Shown here: positions 34,462 to 44,336 of the stretch, piece by piece
Numbering within the stretch: the stretch's first letter is position 1
Layout of the letters: the number at the start of each line of letters is the position of its first letter
Assembly: GCF_030867145.1 (NCBI RefSeq)
Contig: NC_134414.1
Coordinates: 21,346,518-21,410,517, forward strand
DNA length: 64,000 nucleotides
Direction: 5' to 3'
DNA from: Opisthocomus hoazin
Taxonomy: Eukaryota > Chordata > Aves > Opisthocomiformes > Opisthocomidae
Notes under the pieces: model-generated
The model's input: only the letters and a program-made list of their open reading frames with translations
Told to the model about the DNA's origin: nothing
The model's database searches: none
Made by a program: the position numbers and the translations under genes

Positions 34462-34558
34462 ATTTCCCAGCCACTGGAGTTACATTTCGGTGGCTGGATC
34501 CTCAGCTGGGTAATTATCATAGCCACACTGATGCCTAGGGAATTATGTTGATTTATAC
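34462..34558 (+). repeat. Short old interspersed repeat with inverted arms
   Basis: GGATCCTCAGCTGGGTAATT and, further on, GAATTATGTTGATTTATAC, which looks like the reverse complement of the first arm type. A perfect 8-bp inverted pair CCAGCCAC/GTGGCTGG (34467-34474, 34490-34497) precedes it. Confidence 0.4.
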
Positions 34559-34579
34559 AAACAAATTCTAGCTTTAAAA

Positions 34580-34585
34580 AATAAA
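34580..34585 (+). promoter_or_regulatory. RAB39A: Second candidate poly(A) signal AATAAA for RAB39A
   Basis: Canonical hexamer about 850 bp past the RAB39A stop, within AAAAAATAAATC. It could give a longer 3' UTR isoform. Usage is inferred. Confidence 0.35.
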
Positions 34586-34600
34586 TCTACTTCTAACTAG

Positions 34601-37600
34601 AAGTAAAAAGAAATTTAACAGTGCTGAAACCCAAGGGCACCCAGGCCTTAAATTTGAATAGAGCAAGGATTGTTTTATTCTCAGCCAGCAAATGTTAAAC
34701 TGTTGTCTAAAAAATGAAGGTTTTAAAACCAAAACTGTTATGAATAGAGTTTTTGGAGAGGAGAGAATTTCTAAAATAATGCTTGGCTACAGAGTGTGAA
34801 GTTGGAGAACCCCTGTTCTAAGAAAGCAACACCTAATAGCTTTTAATAATAATAATAGGAGAAATCTGTGATCATGTAGCATTTTACTGAGCTTGAGGTC
34901 ATGTTCCTACTCCTCTGAATATAACACACACTAGCTTTATGCAAACTATGCCCTATATGTCTAGCACTTAAATACCAAATACGTCTATTTCTATTTTATT
35001 GTAGTAGTATAACAAGATGAGTTGATCTCCAGAGTTGATAAGCATCTACAGTATATCCGGGCATACTCATAACGACCGAACATCAAGCCAGTTATCTTCA
35101 TATAAAGGTGTGTTATCGTGTTACAATTCTCAATTTTCAAGACCAGGAAACAAATCTATCTAACCTAACTTTCTTCTTCAACAAACGTATAACTGGTTTT
35201 CCCTCAGGTTAATTTTAGGTCCTTTTACAATCCTTTTGTAAATATGCCGTAGTATAGAGACAGGTTGTTTGGTTCCACTTATTTTATTCATTCAGGGCCA
35301 CTAAAATTATTGACTTCAAAGGAAACTGAAAGGTTAATTTTTTCAATAGCCTGAGTCTCACTTGCATTGAGGCACAGTGACACTGTCATAGAAGGTTACA
35401 GAGGCCTTACTATAAACAGGAATCCGCCTTAATTCATTAGCAATTAAAAGTTAGTTACTTCGAGTCTCAGCATGCCACAAAGTAATTGCTGTGAGCATGA
35501 TTCTCTATTAAACTACATACATTAGTCGTTTACACCAAATCAATTTTGATTTGAGGGCATTTTACGTCCTTTTTACAAAGTAAACGTGACTACAGATGCC
35601 AAAAGGTAGTGCAGCATCAGGCTGTGTGCATTTGAACCTGGTTCCCCTATGATACTAGGGCCGTGCTGTGTATCTCGGAAGATCTTCTCTTAGTTGTTTA
35701 AGAGGACAGAATGGGCCAACGAATAAATCGGTGGCTGGGGAGTCAACAGAGTCAAAGTCTGCCACTGGTTCACTCTGTGTTTCTGAGCAAGGCATTTATG
35801 TTTTCTGTGCCTCACCTTCTGTATATCAAATATAGAAATGATCGTTCTTCCTCAAATTCACAAAGACAGCTGAGACCTAATCTGACTGTATGATCTTCAG
35901 TCTGGACTCTTTTCTCTGTGTGCTACCTGTTGTTGAGTGTTCAGCACCATGGGATGTGGATACTGGTTTCTTCTGCCATACCAAAAAAAAAAAAAAATTA
36001 AAAATATTAAAACAGCTTTATAAGTACCAGGTATTGCTATTACTATGAATCTACATTTCATTACACATTTCATTACTTTCAGGTTAAAATCTTTTATCTT
36101 AAACTTTTCTTTCTGAACACTCTGAAGCCAATGAGCTTTTCATTCTGTAAGGAAAAAATTGGGTGTGTTGGGGGGAAAGGGACTGGGAGAAGAGAGGAGT
36201 GGAGGGGAGGAATGCACAGAGACATAATCACCAGAACAGAGCCATAAGGATCTCTGCTGTCAGTGTTTTGTACCTGTAGTGTCACATTTATTACACTGGG
36301 AACAGAGCTTTTAACCAGATTCAACTGTGTAAGAAACTGATATTGTCAACGCAACTAGAAGAGAAGTTCACTGCATTTTAAAGTACTGTGCACATAGTTG
36401 TCTTATTTGTAATTCCTAAAAATGTAGATTAATGTGTACATTCAAACACTGTCTACCTTGATGATATATTAAACCACTGCTGTACCTTTTCACTACACAA
36501 CTTACAGTTAAGAGAAATATCTGATAAATAGATGATTTGCTGAAATACGTAATTTTGTTTTCAGATGCAGTACAGTATATAAGTAACAGCTTGATAGGCT
36601 GTAGAGCCAATCATAGTTCAGTGCATGTATGTTCTTTTTTCCCCCAAGGAAGGGCAAATATTGATACCCAAACGAAATTTCCAAAAATTAGAGAAATCGC
36701 ATTTGGCAGCCAAATTAATAAGTAGAAATTATTTATTAAGAAAACACCACAACTTTGCAAATTAAAGTCTGGTAAATCCCAGTTTGGAAACAGAAAAACC
36801 TGTTGAAATACTAAATAGTTTGTATTTGGATTCATAGGCCTGGGAAATGAATGGATATAAATTATTGTTTGGACTCCTAAAATGTTTAAACTTTCATTGC
36901 TTTTATTTTAAATTTGATAAAGAAGAATAAATATCTTCCTCATTTAAATATTGTACACATTAATTCTTCAGATATTTTGGCTTGCTTATAGTTGCATCTG
37001 TCCCATGTAAGAAGCAGAACCTAGCTGCACACCCTAGGAATCAACAAAGGCAAAAATGTTGAGGTAGCATATGCTCATACTATTCATTTACACCTTTGGT
37101 ATGGAATAGACTTACCAATCTAACTTCAAGCTGGTGACCGTCCTGTGGTTACAGAAGATGACACAGGCTTGACCGAGCACCCAACACTGCAGTTGCTCTG
37201 TGCTGAGATCCCTTCTGCCACAGCCAAACTGTTCCTGGCACCCGAGCTGCCTAACTTAAAGCAAAGACGGGTGGATGCACCATGCTCGCAGCCATCTCGG
37301 TGTCAGTGTTTCAGCTCCCTTATAGAATACATGCTTCACTGCCCCCTTTTTACAATATTAACATGCAGGGAGAGTACTTTTCCCGCAGCTGTAGACCACA
37401 GCACGTGGCATCAGCTCCTCCAAGTCGCCACCTCTGGCTTTTGCCCAGAGCTGGCACAGCAATCTCAGCAGCCTTTACTCAGCCTTGGAGAGACAGGAGG
37501 AGGGCTGAGGGTTTATTCTCTACACAGGCATGAAACCATACCACAAGCGTGCCAGACTGTTTCAGAAATCATTAAATATCAAAACACAGTTGTCAGGAGC

Positions 37601-40600
37601 AAACATTCACATTGCTCATTTCTCAGAGTCCAAAGACAATCTTTTAAATAAGTGAATGAAATTAAAAGAGGCATCTAAAAAATACAAATCTCTCTAAAAA
37701 GCCTAATGGATAGGACTGCACAACAAACTAGATTCTAAAAAAAAAAAGTCCAAGCATTTGTGTAATGAACCTTTGCTCCAGTACTTAACCGTATGCAGTA
37801 GCACCTACGATGCCTAGGTTTCTTAAGGATAATGATGTTATCACTGAATGTGTTTAAAACTAGAAAAATTCAACCCAAAATTCATCTGCCTGATCCTCAA
37901 AGAAAAAAAATGACTGTACCTCATGAATGCATGCATACTTACTTCCCAGCTCATTTCTAGTGGTAATTCGTCTGGGTTTAGTGCTACGTTGCGTGAGGCT
38001 CTCCTCTGAAAACCGACTACCTACACAGGCTGTCATACTTAGCAATATTTCCTTCCTGCAACGCAGACACAGCTGTGGAAAAGCTGGATTTTACTTTGAG
38101 CACGGCAGAACTGTTTATCATGTTTCAATGAATGTGCAAATCTGATGAGAGTAATGTGATTGAAGACGTGCCAGTTGAGCACAATATAAAGACAATGAAG
38201 TTGTACAGGTTCCTGAAGACAATTTGCCTTGCATAATACTTAATTAGTGGGAGTGTAGCGTACATGTGAAGAAGACTAAGTTGGTTCTCAGAACCCAAAA
38301 ATATTTTGCCAAGCAGCCCTTTTGACGTGGAAGAGCCGGCTCTGTAGGCGCAGGACTCCACAGAGCAATCGCTTTTTCTTCATGGAGCTGTTGCTCCAGC
38401 AAGCAACCAGTGGAACAGCAAACACGCCTAAATATGTCCAAGAAAAGAACTTGATAGCACAAACCCCTAACAATGCAACACACACACTGTGGGCTTTTTA
38501 CCCCTGAGGAGACAGGGAACAGTTGTTGGGCAGCAAACACCACCACAGCACTTGGATGGCATCTCCTCCCGCGACTGCCCGTTGCCCACAGAGGCCAGGC
38601 AGGAACCGGGAGCAGCAGGCTCTTTATGCAGGGATAGGTAAATCTTCATTTAAACTCAAACTGAGGAATCCAAATCCCAATCCCGAGCTGCTAGAATGGA
38701 TCACCGTCTTTGAAAGTATTTCATTCACTCACTTCTCAGAGAAAGTCACGTTGCAGGCTAGGCCTGAGCTACTCAGGGATGGACACTCAGCGTGTAATCT
38801 GCTGAGAGACGGCTACTCCATGGGAGCAGTTCTGTAAGCCAGCTGACACCAACCTTCAGCAGCCTCCCAGGCTACGAGGGCAGCTCAGGTGAACAATAAC
38901 CCTGATTACCTTCACAGGCTGCTAAAGGCCCACCATGCAGCTAAAGAGCTTCTACAGAAACAGAAGAGCAGAAGTAACAAAAAGAAATTCTATGCATTGT
39001 AAATGAAACCAATGCTTAGGTAAACAAGATGAAGTTTCAGCTATAGTTCAATGACTGTGATTCCTCATTGCTGTGTCTTCAACAGTGCTTGCATGCAAAC
39101 TGGTTTTTCCTGCTCTATGAAAATTGTGGAGGGGCAGACTGAGCCCCCCCTCCCCCCCCCCCCCCCCCCCCCCCGGTAGCAATAAACTCAGTCACCAGGG
39201 AAACAAACGCACAAGATAAGGATGGAAGGGAAGACACAGATCATTTCTTCCATCCCTGCCCAGCCCCCGGGGAGCGGTGAGACTAACCTCTGCCAGAGCC
39301 CTGAAGACCCTTCAGAAATTTCCACTGCTGTTACGGGACTTGCAGGATGAAGGAAAGCGCCAAGGACCTGGAGTCGGCACGGAGACACAGGGTATTGACT
39401 CCCAGCTCCTGCGGCTCCCTACGGATCAGTTAATTCTGTGGGACAGCCTCTCGGGAGGAACGGTTGGGTACAACGCTATGCTGGCACTACCTCTACATTG
39501 CAGGCTTCTTTCCCTTTCACCTCCTCCCCTGCATGGTTTCTGTGCAGAAAGGGGCTTCCAGAAGCTGTATTTGGCACTAAGGTCTGACAGTGAGCAGGGC
39601 AATAGTTTAAAATGTTAGTGGCAGTTGCTAAGTACTAAGGTACTAACACTGAGGGGAGGAATATTTCAGTCATAATCTTAGTAATAAAAACCTTGCAGGG
39701 CTGGCACTGTTCTGCAGTGCTTTTGAGAACTGTCCATTTTGGTTAAGTTTTCAATGCCAAGCAAATAGTTTAGCTATTTAGTCATAATTTATATTAATTT
39801 GCTATTTTAAAATAATTACTGCTTATTATTCAGGGCAATAAACCTCCTCTGTGCAGATCATTTTTCTCATTTCCCTGACATATAGCTGGTGTTATATGCA
39901 TTAAAAGAGCAAACTGTGCCAGGACATAAGTTTAGAAGAAGTAAGTCTCAATTCCGGTCAGTCAGACCTTTGAAGTTCACAGTAACACTGTTCATTTTAC
40001 TGGGATTTTTCCCTGCCCAGTTCTCCATGGAAGACAGAGTCTGATTCTCAGAGAAGCTTTTGAAACAAAAGAGAGATAAAGCTCACCGAGCACTGAAAAA
40101 GAGCTGCATATGTGAACAAGTGTCAGATAAGAAGCACATGAAACTGTAATTTTTCGTGCTGTATCCTCTTTCACTCTACCATGCTTCACAGACCAACCAC
40201 AGCTCCCGCAGTACTCAGAGTGAATGGAACTGTAAATTTCTAGCTGTCCGAAAAAGGCTAGGACAGGGAAAATTAGATCAGATGTAAATCCCCACAGCAA
40301 TTCTCTGCAACTCTGTGCCTGGGCATGGAACAATGGCCACTTTTGCCTGACGCATGCCATGTGCTCCCCCATGTCCCGGGAGGAATTCGGCCTCCGCAAA
40401 AACCCTGCCTGCAAACTGTTGCTCTGCACCACCCCATGTCACCCTCGGTGTAACTCAGGGCAAAAGTGCAAAGTTTTCCTTCAAAGGAAACTGTGAGAGA
40501 ATAGCACTGCTGTCTAAAAATACACCAGAGAAGAAGAAACATCAGGGAGAGAGAAGTCATTTACACTAAAGGACAATGCTGGCGTAAGAACAAACAGGTC

Positions 40601-43033
40601 ATCCTGAGATGCACAGGATAGGCGGTTCTGGTGATGCTAAGATACCAAAATCTTAAACAACTTTAAGTGGAAGCAACAGTAATCTTCACTCCCACATAGA
40701 GGCAATTTCTCCAGAATGCTACTGTTATGAACCAAAAGGGTGATGCGAAGCCCAGACGGTAAACACGAGGAGCAGAAGTGTTTGCTGTCTTGTTGAAATA
40801 GAAACAAACATAGAGGAAGTTGTTTCATGTGAAAAGTTTGGTCACTGATGGTGCGTCTTTTTTCATCTACAGGCAGATGTCCGTGTGTCCTTGCCCTTTT
40901 AAAAGGATTGTCTTCAAAGCTCTCATGGCACGTTTTTTGCATAGGGCCACCGTGACCATCCATGCCAGTGACAGGCAAGGCTTTCCCACTCGAAAGAAAA
41001 AATATTCCTACTGAATATATCTAGTTTGAATGGAGAGGAGTCTAAAACTGACCAATCAACCATCAAATGCTTTTATTCCATCATGGACTAAGCAAAGATT
41101 AGAAGAAACTACAGACATCTTATTTGTACCATGTGTTTCAGGGCATTAGAAGAGAACATCGCAGGGCATACTTCTCTCTGATGCAACTCATTCAAAGCCA
41201 ACAGATCTGTGCCTGGAATCAATTCACTCTGAGACATCTAGGACATTATGCATGGTATTAATTTCACTGATCATCTGAATCTTAATGAGCTGTTGCTTGC
41301 AAATCCATTTGAACTCACGGACAGCTCTGGGATTAAGTGTCGTTCACTGTCTCTTACAATCCATCCAAAGGATATCAAACTGTAGGCCAATGTAGTACCA
41401 TGTACTAATCAATAACTAATATCTTCATTACCATCAGAATTTAGTAGTAATCCATTTGCAATAGAATTACGGCAAATAAAACAAGATTATGTAACACCGT
41501 GTACTTTCAAAGCGCCATGCAGTGGCACTAAAATAACGCAAAACCCTAAGGCTCATAGATGTCATTACTTCCCAGAAAATTAATGCACAGCTTTAGAAAA
41601 AAATTGCAGTCATTATGTAAGCCATGCAAACTGAGATGCACGTTATTTTTAATATCAGTAAAAGGCACCGCTGTTTCCTTGTCTCACTGCTTCTTGGGTG
41701 TTGAAGTTCTCTGTACTCCTTGGCTAGCACTACTCGTAACTACAGCACAAGAACACATCTGGGCAGGATGCAAGAACTCTTGCACTCAGTACTGTCATTG
41801 CTTCCTTCTCACCCTTCCAGGCCAACCCCATAAGTGTTGCAGCAATGGCTACTGGGTACCTACGGATACTTAGAACAGCCAAGACCATGGAAGGTGCTCA
41901 GATACTGCTGCATCCTGTGTGCTCTTACATTTTTGTGGCAACGTTTGGTAGGTTTGCACAAAAAGTGCAAATATAGAGAAAGCCATCATTTCAAATCATA
42001 GCATTTTAAAACACAGACCAACCTCATTTAACTTAAGGGCTGGCCAAGCAAGATTTGTAATTACAACATTCTCATGATTTCCATTGTGGATTTGTACTCT
42101 AAGCTTTGCCTGAAAGGGAACTGAGATGAAGTTTTCTATAGTTAGTTTATTTTCTGGCTGAATAATGTCTAAATTATTTCTCAAAAGCAGTTTAAAAACG
42201 TCACTGAATTGTGTCATTAATAGCAAGCATATATTAAAAAAAGCTAATAGATGCAACAGAAATTGAAAAGAACAAAAAATCTCAAATAATTGGAAATAGT
42301 CACATTTTAAAAGGGTTTGGAGAAATGAGGATAAATCAATTCATGGAATAACGGCTCCCAGAAATGGTTGCCTGCACGTCACAGTCTTTAGAATATTTGC
42401 CTGCATCTCAGCTTCTCAGGTACTTACATACCTGTGACGTAACATGTGGACGGTGGAGCGGAGCGGCTGATGCACAAACACCCAGCGCACAGATTTTACT
42501 GACCCTGCCGGAGGCCTCGTCACCTCAGCCCTGCTGCAGAATGTACATGCAATGGACAGTACGTAACACGGTTGGATCTACATTGCATTGTTATATACTA
42601 TACGCAAACTGTATTCATTATATGTGCAATGAATACTGTGTACTTAAATATTTATAGTACAGAATACACAATATATAATAACAGCAAAGAAAAAAAATAA
42701 AGGCTGACTGAAGCATCCAGAAGCTGGAAACTTTGTCAAAATAGGAAATCATTCAGTACCTCCTTTGTACTTCTCAATTAAGAGAAGGCCTTAATACGGC
42801 TATCTTAATTCATGAAGTTAATAAGGCTGCAGCCTGTATTTAGTCAGCATGATCAAAACTTCCGTAGTGTACAGATTTGTTGAATATTTTATTTCAGCTT
42901 TTCTGACACTTCAGGGTCCCAGCGCTCTGTAACGTGACCGCGCCGTCACACCGCATCCCCCATCCCGGGAAAGACGACGGGGGCGCGGGGCCGTCTGCAG
43001 CGGGCCCAGCTGGGCAGGTGGCATCAGCCAGCA
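34601..43033. other. RAB39A-CUL5 intergenic region
   Basis: 8.4 kb of mainly AT-rich DNA. It contains A-runs (35983, 37738), the poly-C tract at 39144-39174, a 168-codon open frame at 37145-37651 with no family features, and a CpG-rich patch at 42905-43030 next to the CR1. No exon recognised. Confidence 0.5.
39144..39174. repeat. Poly-C tract
   Basis: Seven C, one T, then 23 C in a row (39152-39174) in intergenic DNA between RAB39A and CUL5. Its true length may be uncertain because such runs sequence poorly. Confidence 0.9.
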
Positions 43034-43423
43034 TGGAATCGTAGGTTGGAAAAGACCTCCAAGATCATCGAGTCCAACCATCCACCCAACACCACCATGC
43101 CTGCTAAACCATATCCTGAAGTGCCACATCTACACTTTTTTTAAATACTTCTAGGGATGGTGACTCCACCACCTCCCTGGGCAGCCTGTTCCAATGTCTG
43201 ACCACTCTCTCTGTAAAGAAATTTTTCTTAATATCCAATCTAAACCTCCCCTGGTGCAACTTGAGGCCGTTGCCTCTCATCCTATTGCTAGTTACCTGGG
43301 AGAAGAGATCAACACCTGCCTCACTACAACCTCCTCTCAGGTAGTTGTAGAGAGCAATAAGGTCCCCCCTCAGCCTCCTCCAGACTAAACAGCCCCAGCT
43401 CCCTCAGCCGCCCCTCGTAAGAA
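43034..43423 (-). mobile_element. CR1 LINE fragment upstream of CUL5
   Basis: Reverse CR1: GGAATCGTAGGTTGGAAAAG, AAGATCATCGAGTCCAACC, GGGATGGTGACTCCACCACC, CCTGGGCAGCCTGTTCCAAT, and CCCAGCTCCCTCAGCCGCCC at its distal end. About 390 bp, within 0.9 kb of the CUL5 start and between two CpG-rich stretches. Confidence 0.92.
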
Positions 43424-43734
43424 GATATTCAAGCAGTCTGTGTCGGGCGTCCCAGCCCGTGAAGAAAGCTTCCAGAGACCTTTTAGCCTTCAGATCAAGG
43501 CTGGGCGGTTTAACAGAGAAGTAAAATTCTGGTTTCTATAAATAAAACCTGAAAGTTCCCAAATCCCTCCGAAAACCTAAACGCAAACGTTTCTTACTAC
43601 GGAGAAGTGAAAATTACCGACCACGCTGCTCAGCCACGTTGAGTTTGCTCCTCGGGTTACGTGGCTGATCCCCGCGGGGGTCTGCCCAGGAGCCGGACCG
43701 GGGGCTCAGCGGGCGGCGGGAGCAGGTCCGGGCG

Positions 43735-43880
43735 GTGGGCGGCCCTGGGGCGGGGATGGCCGCGACCCTGGGGCGAGGGGCGGCCCTGAGGCGGGGAGTG
43801 GGGCGGCGGCCCTGAGGCGGGGGGCGGCCCTGAGGCGGCTCTGGGGCGGGGACGGCCGCGGCCCTGGGGCGGGGCGGCAG
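43735..43880. repeat. G-rich minisatellite in CUL5 promoter
   Basis: About six degenerate units built on GGCCCTGAGGCGGGG and GGCCCTGGGGCGGGG, spaced roughly 18-30 bp. Each carries a GC-box core. Runs of three to six G on the plus strand give quadruplex potential. Confidence 0.7.
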
Positions 43881-43990
43881 GGTTCCCCCGCGCGGCGCGG
43901 CGGCGGCGGGCCGCCAGGGGGCGCTGCAGGCGGAGGCGGCAGCCTCAGCGGCCGCTCTTGGCGGCGGGGCCGGCGCCTCAGCGCCGCATC

Positions 43991-44227
43991 ATGTGGGCCG
44001 GCCCCTTCCATGGAGCCGGGGCTGCCGCTGCCGAGCGCCGCCTGGGCGGACGCCACCATGAGGCTCTGAGGGGCGGCTGCGTGCGGAGGACCCAGCCGGT
44101 CGCGCTGCGGAGCGCCCCGAGCTTCGAGCCGGCCTCGCCCCCGGACAGGGGAGCCCAGCGCTGCGGCCGCTGCTCCTGCCGCCGCCGCGAGGCCGGGCGG
44201 GCGGGCGGGCGGCCCGGGGCCATGTAA
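43991..44227 (+). promoter_or_regulatory. Upstream ORFs in the CUL5 leader
   Basis: Three upstream start codons precede the CUL5 ATG. ATG 43991 opens a 78-codon frame ending at TAA 44225-44227. ATG 44058 in GCCACCATGA, an optimal context, encodes only M-R-L then TGA (44058-44069). ATG 44222 is followed at once by TAA, a start-stop element, and is the last codon of the 78-codon frame. Whether they are in the mRNA depends on the unmapped start site. If so they would be expected to restrain CUL5 translation. Confidence 0.45.
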
Positions 44228-44312
44228 AGGGGCAGCGGCCCGGGGGAGCCGAGCCGAGCTCGGGGAGAGGAGCCGTCGCCGCCGGTCGGGGAGGCCCCGC
44301 GGGGGGTGGATC

Positions 44313-44336
44313 ATGGCGACGTCTAATCTCTTAAAG
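44313..44336 (+). CDS. CUL5: CUL5 coding exon 1
   Basis: Eight codons, MATSNLLK, followed by the donor AAG/GTGAGA; phase 0. It sits in the CUL5 CpG island. Too short to find as an open frame alone; fixed by the exact N-terminus and the in-frame join to exon 2. Confidence 0.95.

Larger units (their letters stand above)
33733..34600 (+). other. RAB39A: RAB39A 3' UTR region
   Basis: AT-rich sequence after the stop codon. Candidate polyadenylation hexamers AATAAA lie at 34226-34231 and 34580-34585, about 0.5 and 0.85 kb past the stop. Which one is used, or whether the UTR extends further, cannot be read from sequence. A short old interspersed repeat overlaps the second half. Confidence 0.5.

Noticed and set aside
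37145-37651. Intergenic open frame as a real gene between RAB39A and CUL5
   Set aside because: No domain, no splice or promoter support, and no gene is known between these two in other amniotes; kept only as a low-interest observation.
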